A stretch of 64,000 bases of DNA from Chiua virens (taxonomy: Eukaryota > Basidiomycota > Agaricomycetes > Boletales > Boletaceae). How positions within the stretch are numbered: position 1 is the first letter of the stretch; every line of letters starts with the position of its first letter. The notes beneath the pieces are model-generated. The model did not search any database. It saw only the letters and a list, made by a program, of their open reading frames with translations, and had not been told where the DNA came from. The stretch spans positions 1,116,001-1,180,000 of the forward strand of contig JAHNUO010000011.1 in the NCBI GenBank assembly GCA_019787685.1. The letters run 5' to 3'. The position numbers and the translations under genes were made by a program. Shown here piece after piece: positions 1-12,843 of this stretch.

Positions 1-98
1 CGTACAACCTCACAGAACAACCGTACTGGCATCGTGAGGAAGTGACAAAACACGAACGTTACGTAAACATTTGACAAAAAAAAAAGAGAAATCTGTTA

Positions 99-169
99 TG
101 CATTAAGAGGGAATCGAACCCCCGGCGGGTCGATGGCAACGACCCAGGTTACCACTACCCCATTAATGC
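99..169 (-). tRNA. tRNA-Gly (anticodon GCC)
   Basis: On the minus strand a 71-nt cloverleaf can be folded: a 7-bp acceptor stem (GCATTAA with TTAATGC, discriminator A), a D arm, a 5-bp anticodon stem GGTCG/CGACC closing the loop TTGCCAT with anticodon GCC, and a T arm with the TTCGATT loop. There is no intron. The length equals the usual tRNA-Gly length. A thymine-rich run (the A-run at 76-85 read on the other strand) lies just downstream and could serve as a Pol III terminator. Confidence 0.95.
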
Positions 170-646
170 GATGTTCTTCCATCTATACATGTTAGGTGAT
201 AATGCCCAGTAAGAGATAATGTTTCGAATCAAGAAAGTATTGAAATGACTGCTCTTGTGACATGTGACCCTGAATGCTGCATATAGCGCATTACCTGGCC
301 CAGAGTCCTACTCCGTGACAGCGTTGTCTCTAAATTCACCATCCCACCATCATGATTTCAACTCATCTCCTAGCATCACATCTCGAATCTGATTCTCGAT
401 TGAAATGGAATATCATACTAGAAACCTCCAGCTTCAGTTGCATGCTAGCGCGGACTCCGTTGGATTATCATATATATTATCATTGGATGCGGGTGACCAT
501 TTTGTGTGGAAATTTACCGTAAAGGTACACAGTGGTGTACCCCGAATGTATATACAGATCGGGATCCTATACTATTACCCTCCGAGTCGAGAAAAAAATG
601 ATACGAAGCTACAAGTTATAGTACAGTAAAATAAGATGGATGTGAT
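170..646. other. intergenic, no gene seen
   Basis: Between the tRNA and the 3' end of the first protein gene. It contains one short open frame (405-629, plus) without recognisable features. AT-rich; nothing else supported. Confidence 0.5.
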
Positions 647-2243
647 TCAACATGGGAACGTAGTGAATCCCGAGGACCATCTGCTCGGCCCCGCCGAACT
701 TTCCTCTGTCAATAGCATGGAGTCGACATGATATCCGGACACGGCGGGGAGGTTGAAAGAATTGTCAGATATCTCTACCAAAATCTCACCTTCCATCGCA
801 CCCGGTCGCCAGTGAACACGGCTCAGCTCTGCATGGTTGAGAAGCCACTTCGGGTCTACGTGCATGGTCGCGGCTAACGACTTGAGGCGCAGCATTGCAC
901 GGCACACCGAAATGACCGTGAATGCGACAACGATATCCCTGGAACCATCGAACCAAGTCAAGATCTGGCGTGGTGCGCATATTGGTGGGTGAAACCTTAC
1001 CCTCCAATAAGCGCTGTTTCGTACACCTTTGGGGTCGAAAACCGTTACTAAAAATCCAGGGTAATGGAAGTGTGCGAATACTTGCCGGAAGCTGAGAAAT
1101 ATCCGTGAACGTGGACCCGATTGTAACAAACAAAAGGGATCCTAGTACACCAATGAGTTGCATGAACTTCACCTACGTGCAGTGTCTTACCTAGTGCACA
1201 TGCATACATGAACATTCCCCTATTAGGGCTGGTGTAAGTGGCTCTTAAACATATATGATTGTTTTCAATCACTTACTCCTTCAAGAACCGCCAAAGGAGG
1301 GTGTCCTTTCGCAAATATTTGGGAGTCATCATGAACCGATAGACTTTTAGCGCAAATAAGAAGCTGTGGAGAAACAAGGACGGGACATAGAACCACGCGA
1401 TCACAGACGTGCGGTCAGATTGTATGTTTTGAACTACTTTTTCCAGGAACTCCCACAAAGTACCCGTGAGTATCCCGGTGGCCACGGTACTAGCAAGAAA
1501 GGCCGTGACAACAAGAGCCCTGATGACTGAGCTATGGGTAAACATGTACCACACGCGTATTGTGATAGCAGCTAATGGATTCGTAGTGAAGATAAATTGT
1601 GAGTTTTCACTAAAAAAAAATTTCAACGCGCCTTGACAGAATAGCATTGCAACTATCAGGACACCGAATGCCAAGAAAACGCGAGGAATGCTTCCGAGAA
1701 GCTTATCAGCAATCTAGAAGCGACACACATGCCAGTACCTACGACTGGATGGAGAAGCCATAATCAGAATGATTCCAGGATTAATGCTAGGAAAGGCCAC
1801 TGACATTGATATGACTGTCATAGTTGCCTATAGCGGCGTCAGTAAAGCGTTGAAATTTGACCAGTCTTTACTATCTCACTTATGCCCGTAATCCTGAGGA
1901 AGCAGTTTATCAACTAGTCGACTGATAAGAGACTCGCTTACACTGCATGTGCGAAACCCAAATATCGTATCTTAGTCATGTCTGTTAGCAGGCGGAATAG
2001 TCTGTGTGCCAATGGGACTTACGGATAAATACATCACCCTCGAGAATGTCCATGGACCACTCCAAAAGTATTCCACCTGCGTTTCACTGCTGTAGAGAGT
2101 GCGTAAGAATGAACTTGAACATGACTCACCTCATCACTTAAGTTGATCGCATGATCATAGAATAAAAGTGTCAAAGACACACTCGCTATACACAGTGACG
2201 ATTGCTGTCCTTTCTCCAAGAGTGTTGCGTAGTTGTTACTCAT
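647..2243 (-). CDS. DUF6533 multi-pass membrane protein (copy A)
   Basis: This is a multi-exon fungal membrane protein of unknown function. The first exon, starting at the ATG at 2243, carries the DUF6533 signature LLFYDHAINLSDEV. An intron with donor GTGAGT follows, and the next exon resumes with VEYFWSGPWTFSR. A middle exon (about 1273-1674) has several hydrophobic helices and ends in a helix with SLFLHSFLFALKVYRF. The last exon contains SVCRAMLRLKSLAA and WLLNHAELSRVHW and ends at 647. An upstream in-frame TTG at 2288 was rejected in favour of the ATG. The neighbour at 3564-5114 is a paralogue with the same exon order. DUF6533 proteins are usually predicted 7-TM proteins of unassigned role. 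Exon edges between 1700 and 2030 are uncertain. Confidence 0.75.
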
Positions 2244-3563
2244 GAAGCCTGAGGTAGGAAGAGGGCCAGCGCTTCGAGGGTAAGTCAAACCCGGGTATGA
2301 CTACGAGTTTATTATAACATGCAGGGCCAGTTTATATAATGAAAACCGGACCTGATCAGATTAGTGAACAGTATCCAGTGCTTGATGGCAGTTGGGTGTT
2401 GTGATCTTCTCACTAAAAAAAGCTAATCGTATCGTAACCCTGTGGCAGAAGAGGAAAGTACATAGCATTTAATTCCGAACGGAACCCGACGGAACTGGGC
2501 CAAGCGAGGCTGTTAAGTAATGTGGACTCGGCGGAAGAAATCTTGCACGTGTATATATGTACCAATGTTGTAGGCACTGGTCGTAAGGTTCCCAAAGAAA
2601 GTAAAGGTCCAGACTTTATAATTAGAGCCTTTTTCGACGTGATCACAGGAACTTGGAACAGGTGTGTCATCGGATACACTGGCACCTATCCTCAACGATG
2701 CAATGGACCCTAGAGTTTGTGGGCATGCCAACTCCTGCTTGGAGAAGTGGGGCGTGTTTCAAGTAGAGGTGTGAATTGACATGTGGTATCCGATCCAGAT
2801 GCGAGGTGGAGTCGAGTCGCAGGTTACCCAAATTACCCAGTAGTATCAATCACGGAGGCGGTGTTCATCAAATCTAGCTATATGAGCCTCACGCAACACT
2901 GGCCGCCGACTTCAATCATCAACATTCCAGTGGCTGGGTCAAAGTTATATGTTGATTGCGGGCTCCTCGGCCGCTCTTGATGCATGATGTTCTATACAAG
3001 TGAGGTTAGTACCCATGAGTTAAATCCGCCGACCCGACCAAGTTTCTATCGGAACGGCTCGGACTCTCTGGGTCTCCAAATATAATGCAGTACGTGGGTG
3101 TCGTCGTTCCTCGAACCGGGCCCGACAACTTGAATGTACAGCGTGACCGGAAAAGAGCCTGATACATTCCGCACAACACGGAAGACCTAGACCAGATAGT
3201 AGTATCGTATATCGGATGCGCGGCGCGCGAGAGTAATAGGCACTCAAAAACACTGCCTGCCACTGGCAGGAGGGTAACCGGTACCAAATACTACTTCCGC
3301 CGCATTACCTCCTCTACATTTGTCACTGACACCGAGAATTCAGTATGTACTCAGGACCGATGCCAAAATACCCGCCAAGACTTAAGTAACGCCATTCTCT
3401 CAGCGAGCCCATTCCAAACATGCCAGAATTTCCCGTCGGGTGTGTCTACAGCATATTCAAAGGCGTGAAATATAGCGGCGTATCGCCGTATGTGCTGATG
3501 GGCTAACTGGTGGGCACTCCGGTATCCAGATCCAACATCAAGTGATGACCCTACAGCTACAGT
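2244..3563. other. intergenic between the two DUF6533 genes
   Basis: About 1.3 kb upstream of copy A and downstream of copy B. It holds only short overlapping open frames on both strands (for example around 2413-2731 and 3006-3287) with no recognisable domain or splice-joined protein. It presumably includes the copy A promoter. Confidence 0.5.
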
Positions 3564-5114
3564 CTATTTGATTTTGACCAATTCGATGCGGTTCGCTTCT
3601 GCGGATGGCACGGAATCGGCGCCCTCTGGCAAGCTAGACACAACAGGAAGGTTAAATGAATCACCCTCTACCACAATCACCCCCTCTGTCGCACCCTGGT
3701 GCCAACAAACACGGCTTAACTCTGCATGATTGAGCAGCCACCCGGGATCAACGTGCACGACCGCTGCCAACGACCTGATACGGAGCATCGATCGGCACAC
3801 CGAAACAACCGACAACGCGATAAAGACGACGCTGTTTTTGGAAGATAGAATAAGTCAGTGATGTGTACTTTCGACTGATCGAACCTACCCCCCAGTAAAT
3901 GCAGTTTCATACACCTTTCCGACGGGTTACTCACAAACCGTGCATCAGGGGTATGATTACTTACTGCAGTGTCAGAGACGTCGGTCATTGTCAACCCGAT
4001 CACGAGGAATAAAAGCGATCCTGGCAAGTATCACTCTACGAGCTGAGTCGGCGAGGCAATATCTTACCCAAAGCGCATGCGTACATGACCATTCCCCTAT
4101 GAACTAGTCTGAGTGCTGCAACGGATACCATGACCAAACTACTTACTCCGTCAAGAATCGCCAAAGAAAGGTGTCTCTCTGCATATATTTGGGACTCGTA
4201 ACGAATCGATATACTTTGAGCCCAAATAATAAGCTGTGAAGCATTAACGACGGGACATATAGCCAGGCAATCACTGTTTTGCGGCCAGGTTCGGTTGGTC
4301 CTTGAGGTATCTCGGCTTGTACAAAATACCATAAGAAGCCTGAAAGTATTGCAACGGTGCATGTACTAGCGATATATGCGCCGATGGCAACAATCCTGAT
4401 AATCACGTTGTGAGCGAACATATACCATACTCGTATGGTGATGGCGCCTGATCAAATTTTGTAGATTGCGAATCAGTACCGGGCGCGAAGAAAGGAGACA
4501 ATTCACCTTGACATAAGACCATAGTGGCGATTTCTAAACCATACAACAAGAAAGCACAAAGAAGGGGGCTGTGAATTCAATCAACAGACAGATATTTCAC
4601 TCATGGCAATGCTTACGACTGATCGGAGAATGTATGAGCAGCGTCAATTAACGGGTTAACTAGGTGAAGGTACTGACTATGAGATTTGTACAATCGCCTT
4701 TTTTCTTGATTAGTAAACCCCCCACGATTAGCCAGTTGTCTCACCCAAGATCAGAAGGCTGAGGAGAGATCACTGTCAGAAAATCGCTCTCCATGACCGC
4801 ATAGTTTGCTTACACTGCTTGCATAAAGCCCAAGTATCGAATCTAGCGGAATCAGTGCCAGTCAGCAAAAGGGTATCTATATGCCAATCACTCACACAGA
4901 GATACATTCCTCTCGAAAAAGTCCATGAGGCATCCCAAAAATGCTCAACCTGCATATTCACTCGATATAGATATGGAATAGAGAGGTCAAGGGTACTACT
5001 TACCTCGTCGGAGAGATTAATTGCATGATCATAAAGCAAAAGGGTCGCAGACGCAAGCTTTATCCACTGCGAGAACAGAAGGCCTTTGAGGAACTCTATC
5101 TCAGCCCCACTCAT
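3564..5114 (-). CDS. DUF6533 multi-pass membrane protein (copy B)
   Basis: Paralogue of the gene at 647-2243 on the same strand. The ATG at 5114 was chosen over an upstream GTG at 5156. Exon 1 encodes the DUF6533 motif LLLYDHAINLSDEV; an intron with donor GTAAGT and acceptor ATGCAG joins it to VEHFWDASWTFSR. A hydrophobic middle exon (about 4143-4421) ends SLMLHSLLFGLKVYRF, then MQRDTFLWRFLTE. The last exon has SVCRSMLRIRSLAAVVHVDP and LLNHAELSRVCW and stops at 3564. The two copies are alike throughout but clearly diverged at protein level, so the duplication is not very recent. Function is unknown; a role at a membrane is inferred only from the hydrophobic segments. Confidence 0.75.
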
Positions 5115-6027
5115 AAGGATAGAAAGGCCCGTGTTGAAGGGGATCAAAGCCTTCACTTGACGTGCGGCAGCCGAATTATAAGGTGACCACCATCATTATC
5201 TCGTGGAAACGAGATCTATCAAGCTGATGAGTTATATCGAGATTTATTTTTCCTTGAGGCTGAGCATTATTGCAGCCGTCTCCATCAGAGAAGCCAATCA
5301 TATCCTGACCGCCCACGTTTTTCGGAGATAGTACAATTTTTTTGGGAATTCTTAGATGCGTTCCCTAGGACCAGGGTGCGGCGAGAGTGGACAATTCGCA
5401 GGTTCAGAAGAGCCTGGCAGTAATAGATGAATGCGGGTATTCTAAATGGACGGCAAGAAGATCAACCACACGATAGTTCAGAAGATGCCAGCTAGCACTG
5501 GCCTTGAGGGTATCTTTGGGGCCGGATCCCACGTCGAAGCTTAGTTCTGTTTCGTGTACAAATTGACATCAGAGCACAGTTCGTCGGTGAAGCTTTGACG
5601 TTGGCCTGGTTGGATTGAAACGCTGGCACATCAGTGATGCGGCGATTATGTCAAGCTCAAAACCGACCCAATTTCGCAGGGTTACTAGTACAGAACTTGA
5701 GAAATGATTCGGCAATTGGAATGTTTTCAACGAACCAAGCGACGGAGGTTCGACATTCGGGGCAACAAGTTCCGATCGAGCGAGTCACTGTCTTCCGATC
5801 TCGAAATGTAGGTCTGGCTTGGGAGAGTATCGAATTCGAACTCATAACTAGCTTTGTGGATGATCGATGACCGATGAGAGCGAACGAGATTCGGATGCGC
5901 CAGTGATGGTTTTGAGTCATCATGCGTCATGACTCTTTCGTATACAGCACAACAGCTAGCATTTGACTTCTAAGGCGTACTTCATTCCGACAAGATCATA
6001 CTAAGCTGATTTTTATCGGCGCGCACG
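5115..6027. other. divergent intergenic region
   Basis: Lies between the 5' ends of the minus-strand DUF6533 gene and the plus-strand listerin gene, so it should hold both promoters. Overlapping open frames at 5634-5930 on both strands have no recognisable features. No clear TATA box was found next to the listerin start. Confidence 0.5.
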
Positions 6028-9000
6028 ATGGCCAAAGGACAGAAATCGTCCGCGACTTCGGGCACACGCAAGAAGAATACACGCAAAGCCGTCCAGGCAG
6101 CTCAAGGATCATCCTCAGCTGTACCTCCTCCATCGCCTGTCCCTAAACCATCAAAACCGAAAGGAGGAAAGGGTCCTAAGCTTTCCAAGAGAGAGGCTAG
6201 AGAACAGCGCAAGAAAGTCTACATCCCACCAACCAAACCCACCCCAGCTATCATTGATCCGCTCGATACAACTGGTCTTGCTCATTCGCTGCTGCCAGAA
6301 CTCGTCGTCATTCTCAGGTCATTGGGAAAGAAAGACGCGGTCACACGAGGAAAAGCGATAGAGGAACTTGCGAAGTGGGTTGAGGACGCGATCAAAGAAC
6401 AGGCAGCGCGGAATGATGACGACGATCGATACGAAGGAGATGGCGGAAAGACGGATATGGTGGTCAGGATGTTGCCAGTCTGGGTGTGTCTTCGTGTCAG
6501 CTATCTGGTTTTGGGACGGCTAACACCAGATCCAGCTCCATCGTGCCCCGGTGCTCTTCACCCACAGCGCACGGCGGATTCGCCACCTCGCCGCTTCTCT
6601 TCATCTTTCCCTTCTTCGCCTTAACCCAGCGCGTGAAGCCTTGCTTGCGTGGACCAATGAGATTGCATCTCAAGAAGAGTTAGAGATACTTTTGGGGACA
6701 TGGGCGATGCTTGCACACGACGTTGATCGTGGAGTCGCCACTGTCGGCCTGAGGACGTGGTTGGAGTTCTTCATTCCCCCTAGCCGAGCCGCGGTCAGCG
6801 AAGATGAACGCCGCTCGGCTGGTCTTCAGACGCACGGGCGATTTCAACCAAAGATTACACTTAATCCTTCGCTTCTCACTTCTCTGTTTAACTTCAGTCA
6901 TCATGCCCTTCTTGATCCACTGGATCTTCACACCGCCCTGAATCCGGCTCCAGTACTTCCTCCCGCAGCTCCAGCACCTCAGCAGGCTCATAAAGGCACT
7001 CCAACTGGTAAAAATGCACTACATGGTAAAAAAGGGAGCCCTACGCCGCAATCACAACAGAAGAAAAGTGGTCGATACATTCCGCCTTCCTCTTCTTCTC
7101 TGAATCCGTCGTCTACCACAACCTCGGTTCTTGATCTAGTGACGGGTGACAACGTCAGTGAAGAAAATGACTCGGACCGAGCTGGAAGGCTCAGAGTAGG
7201 CGCTTTGGGAGTTATCAGATATCTCCTAGGTACGTCGGATTTTGCATTGTTTGATGTAGTCGGTTGAGATAGCCCTTTGCCGTCCTCATCTGTTTCCTGT
7301 GGTGGTTACTGATGGAAGAATTCAGAGAATTGGCCATTGATCGATTTGGGTTATGCGAGCGACCATTCTATTGTCACTACACATCTATCGTCTCCCGTAT
7401 TCTGGTCTTGTCTACATCCCACGGTCATCCCTACAGGTTCGACATCAGACAACCAACAACCTGAATCGTGTCCATTCTCCATTACTTCGTTTGGTCAAGG
7501 CCAGCCCCAAGTCAGGCAAGCTGCATGGGCGCTCGTGGGGTCTTTGGTTAGAGTATCTAAAGGTTCGTTTCGTCTCCTTATACACGTTTCTATGGACGGT
7601 CTGTCGTTTGTCGTCTGGCTATACCCAAGTACGATGTCCTCTGCACCGATTTCTACTTTGCATCTTGAATCTAGCACCTCATATATTTGGCCTTCGTTAC
7701 GCAGAACCAACCTTTTCCGATACAGACAAGTTACCTGTGCACGTCGTTCGGACTTTGAGCACAGCTATACTACGTTCGGCTTGGGTTGAAACCCATTCCA
7801 GCGTGCGGACTGCATTAGGTGGTCCATTGATGCTATTCCTCAAAGGTATGATTTATATTTACCTAGCTTGCTGTTCTGTGCCATTTACGATGCCATAGAC
7901 TACAGTCAAGCATGGACAATCGATGCAGAAAATGCATCGAAGGGTTACAGTGACCTCGATGTCAATGTCAAAGATGTGGAGGATGACCGTGACACCGACT
8001 CGGAAGCAGGACCCGATTCAGACCCTGATCCTGAAACAGACAGTGATACTGATGATGTCGCCACAGACGCTCTTGCTGACACTCCTCCCGATGTCCGTGT
8101 GATTTCTGAAGCTTACGCGGAGTTCCTTCAATTCCTCGAGCTGGGCTGTTCCGGATCTCCTGCAGAGGGTTATCCATTAGTGTTGGTCGTGTTGGCAGGA
8201 ATTCCTACTTCGGTATTGTTCACTCTAAATTCCCTGAGGATTGAGCATCGGCTAAGGATTGTCACTATAGATTCTCCCTACAGCCCTCCCACCTACATCA
8301 CTGATCGGGGACAAGGAGAAAGTTGAATCAGGCCGCGGCATTCACCCCGTTTCACAATTACTTTCCTCTTTCTGGGCTCCTCTTGATGCCGGGCTCCTCG
8401 ATAAGCGCGCAGCAACCTCGTCATGGCTCAAGGCACTCTGCGAATGCCTAGTTCTGATCATTCGACGAAGGGTGTGCGCGGAAAATATGATCACAGAAGG
8501 GACAGAAGCCGCGAAAATTCTCCTCGCATCCCAGTTTTCCCGTTTATGGACTGACCTTGTTACGAGATGGCTGCGGGTTGAGGAAACTGAACCTGCTATG
8601 ATCATATCCCGTGCAGCAGAAAGGAATAAATAAAGCCGGAGATGGTGCGCTGGATTCATTTATGTCATCTCATAGACTCCTGACTAGGATCATAGATCTA
8701 TTCGACGCATCTTTTGACGCATTTTGTTCCGCCATCCTTGATACTCTCCGTACTTCTCAAGTCACACGTGACATCGCACCAACTTTCTTCCATGTCTTCA
8801 CTTCCACGTTCGCTCCTCAAACCCATGCAGGTCAGAAGGCGCGCAATGCCGTTGAAGTTTATACGAGGCAGGTCATCGAAGCTCTTGAAACTGCCATAGG
8901 ATCTTCGGACGGAACATTGATCGCAGACACTGGAAAGGATCCTCTTGCGGCTCTCGTGAAGCTCATCGATACATTTGGACCGTCGCTTTTTGACGACACA

Positions 9001-10874
9001 ATCTTTGCTTCTCGCGTAGACGCCCTATTCGTCGCACATCCTGTAGCACTTTTGCAGGTGTCAACACAAGGAGTATTGACATATCTTCGACATCGATCCA
9101 CTTGCTCTGATCGGTCTCAGGGCGAGGCACAGACACAAATATTTTGGATGAAGCTTCTGGATGCCATTGCATCTTCTCAGACCAAAGTAGGCCTCTCGTT
9201 GCTTTCCTCGCTGGTTGGTACCTCAGTCCCGCCGCATCTCAGAGGAGCAAGTACAGCCATGGATGAACTGGTTGAGCGTTTGGTCAGCCACGCAATTGCA
9301 GCGGGGAGCCAAGGAAGCGAGGAGTCTGCGGTGGCAAGAGTGTTGAGTGCACCAGGTATGCCAGATCATTCGTTTAACTTTGGTCCGTTTCTGGAATATC
9401 CTTCTAGCACCATTTATTTCAAGCGACTGTCTGGCTGTGATCGCATCCGTGCTCTCGAACAGTGTTTCCACCTTTTCCGAAACAAGAATGAAGTACGCTG
9501 GCATGCCTTTTAGCGAGCCGGACGAGATCTCAGACCTAGCTGGGCTTCGCCCTACTGTGGAACTTGTGAAGAAGTTGGTCGACTCGGGCTATGAGTTTAC
9601 TGGAGACATTGGAGTGGAGCTTTATGCAAGGATCTTCCTGCTAGGCTATGTCATACCCTACGATGGAGAAGCGTCTGGCAGCAAGTGGGTGGAAGATGCC
9701 AAAACTATTTGGAGGTCTTTCATTTCCAAAGAGGGGGACCGAAAACGAGAGCTACGAGAAATCGCTGGCAGCCTGGTGAAGAGGAAATTGAAAAGTGTTG
9801 TGGTTGACCAAGATGTGGAGACGAAGTAGGTATTGCTTGTTCTGTCACCTCTTCTCGCCTCCGACCTGAACGCATCATGCAGACCTGAATACATTATTCA
9901 ATGTATCACTCCCCCACCTCCGGGTATTGAGATCGACCCTCTAAAGGACATCCTCCTTTCGCGCGGAGAACTAGACTCGATGCTGGAATCTTCTTTGCTC
10001 CCCTCCTCAACCGCCTGCCCGAGCCTGGCACTCTTCGATTCCACGCTCCCAACCTCTCCAAGCACTCATACTCTTCCTAACTCAACGTGCAAAAAGTATG
10101 CACGTGCCGTTACCGCCCTTCTTACCCACCTCACTACTTCACGCGCGGTCGCACGGTCCAATCTCTGGGCGCTGCGTCACATTCTCGTCCTCGGCTTCTA
10201 CGCGAACGAATATCTGCGTGTGGAGGAAATACAAGATTCTCTTATGACGGTCCAAGTTACGAGGAGTCATCTAGAGGATGTTGTGGAGAAAGTGAAGTCG
10301 TTGACAACATATCTCCTGGGCCGCGTAGAGGATGGCATACATGCCAAAGTTGCGAATGCACTCATGGATGGGAATAGCATAGTCCCAATCGAGGATGGGA
10401 GTCTGGCCTCGTTTGTCATCACTGTCGCTCGCTGCGCTAGGGAAAAAGACAAAGTGAGGGATGCAGCGCTGCTTGGCGTTGTGCTGCAGCACTTGTTCAG
10501 TGATGCTACTAAGGTCGATGTTGACTTGTGGTTGGCCCTCGCGAGGAGGCTAGAAAAGTCAGGTCAGTTATAAGTTTTCGTTTTGTACCAGAAGGTCTTC
10601 GATATACTAACACACCTTTATTCGTAGCTCCCCAGACCGCTATAACTATCTTAGCATCTATTACGGCTTATGCTCCGGAGCCTCCGAAACTCGACAGGTA
10701 TCGAAACGAACTTGCCGCTTCTCTCATTGGCGTTCGTCGCGAGGCAGCAAGCACCACTGGTCTCGTTACCCTACGGCTCCTAGCCGCTACAGCGCCCGAC
10801 CCCGACTCCGACATCGTTTTCCTCCCGCAACAGCGTGCCGTGAATGTGATGAAGGCATGTATGGCATGGTTTAC

Positions 10875-10907
<33 letters not shown>

Positions 10908-12843
10908 TTTCGTCAATGAGGAGCTGCAAAGTGCCATAACATTGGTATCCTTGCATCTCGCTCCAATCTTGCAGAATGTTCCTGGGTCTCATTGGGATCT
11001 GATTTGGGATCTGATTGAGAGCAATTTGGAGGTGCGCCATGTTTGTTTCAGGCGGAGATTGTGGGTGTTGATACGGAGTAGGAATGCTCCCTGGGTGACA
11101 GTATTGCATTGACGCTCCTCGGAAGGACGTTGAGACTAGTAATCGTCATTGAGGATCTGACATTGACGAACAAACCGCTTCGTGAGAACTGGAACGAGAC
11201 GAGAGCTACCGCGTTCGGACTTGTCAAGGAGTTGGTTATGGTTGACACAAGTGAGTTTTCGGTTCGTATCTCTTTCACAGTGAAAAGATGCTGATTCAAC
11301 CTAGCCTCACTTCCCTACTCTGAACCTCGTAGGTTATGCCTTGAGTTGGCATTGACTATCATCGAGGATATGCCGTCTACCATGATGACCGAGAAAACTC
11401 TGTCCCGTGTAAGGACACCTCCCTTTCTCTTTGGGTACCGACTGATCTGTTGCAGTTGTGCCACTTGCTGCAAGACCAATCCCAGGAAGTGCAGCGGATG
11501 GGCTACCGTTTGCTTAATACTGCCGCTCGAAAGCGAACGGAACACTACGTAATCGAGGCTGGTGTCAACACGGAGGACGCAGTGAAACCGGAGCTACCTC
11601 CCGAACTCCTTTCTATTTTACAACAGAGTCTTGATTCAGGGGAGGTGCTTGACCCGGACGAACAACCAACCACACGGAATAAAGTATCCGGATACTTGCT
11701 GGCGTGGATGATCGCGTTCGACTTGTTTACTGATGCGGTGCGTACACACATTTTCTAATGCTGAAAGGCAACGGATTCTGACTTCGACATATTAATAGTC
11801 GATGAAAGTTCGCTCTGGCTACTTCAACCATATGAGAAGCCTAGATATCATTTCTCGATATTTCATCTCGAACGTCTTTGAAGTGCTTGGTTTGTTCAGT
11901 GGCGGGAAGCGGGTAGTCAAGTTGGACGCATGGGCTGTTGACGAATTTTATCTGGAGAGTATGTAAAGTTCGCATCTGTCTCTAACTGATGTTCATCCCT
12001 GTGCACAGCTTTCGAACCAGACAGTGTACTGAGCCTGCAACTGCTAGCTGCACATCTCTACTATCGGGCTCTCCTTACCTCACCCGCCTTAATCCGTTCA
12101 TGGATCTCAGATTGTACTGACAGACAACTTCTGACTCGCGTTGTCGACTACACTTCCTCATACTTCTCGCCTGGTATCATCAAGGCCGAGCTGGCACAAG
12201 TCCGACAGCCGGATTCTTCATCCGAGCTTTCGACGACGGAGAACCTAACTGTCAAAGTTTCACTCGCTTCAGGTGAAGTGACAGCATCGTATATGGTTGA
12301 TGAAGAAGCCCTCGAACTCTCCATCCGGATGCCGAATGACTGGCCTTTACACAGGCTCGAAGTTAGGGACACCAAAATGGTCGGCGTCTCGGAAGACAAG
12401 TGGAGAGCTTGGGTACTTGGTATGCAACAGATCGTATGGCAACAGGTGAGGTCTCCAATTGCAGTAAGGAGCGGGACTTGACCTCTTCCCCTAAGAATGG
12501 CCGCATCGTTGATGGCCTGACGTTGTTCGTGAAGAACGTGACCCTCCACTTTTCTGGTCAAGTGGAGTGTGCGATATGTTACTCGTATGCGGTACCCTTC
12601 CTTGGTTATTTCCCGTTGCTTACAACCTTTTGCCTTCGCAGCATCATTAGCGTGATGGACGCGAGCTTACCGCAGAAACCTTGTAAGACATGCAAGAACC
12701 GGTTCCACGCCAGTTGCTTGTACAAGGTGAGTACTTCATTTTAGACGTCTTTCTCACCGAGGGCTTCTAACCTCGCAATAATGCAGTGGTTCAAAACGAG
12801 CCATTCGTCCAGTTGCCCGCTCTGTCGATCGGATATCATGTAG
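6028..12843 (+). CDS. LTN1: E3 ubiquitin-protein ligase listerin (Ltn1/Rkr1)
   Basis: Listerin ubiquitinates nascent chains on stalled 60S subunits in the ribosome quality-control complex. The basic N terminus is followed by the conserved segment LAHSLLPELVVILRSLGKKD (about residues 90-110), then a long helical-repeat body, and a C-terminal RING: ECAICYS, then CKTCKNRFHASCLYKWF and CPLCRSDIM, ending at 12843. Introns include 6484-6535, 7230-7325 and one ending GCAG just before WFKTSHSS. The large multi-exon size fits the family (about 1,600 residues or more). Two places need one extra base skipped to stay in frame: about 8618-8625 and within about 9780-9829, where an in-frame TAG appears. These look like sequence errors because the flanking protein is well conserved. 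An aspartate run lies in the C-terminal half. Confidence 0.9.
10876..10908 (+). repeat. GAC trinucleotide run coding for Asp
   Basis: Ten perfect GAC codons plus one GAT give 11 consecutive aspartates inside the listerin reading frame, between WFT and FVNEE. This is a coding microsatellite likely to vary in length between strains. Confidence 0.95.

Noticed and set aside
9347..9513. Apparent frameshift in listerin near 9350-9410
   Set aside because: A GT-AG intron (about 9356-9407) joins VLSAP to APFISSDCLAV in frame.
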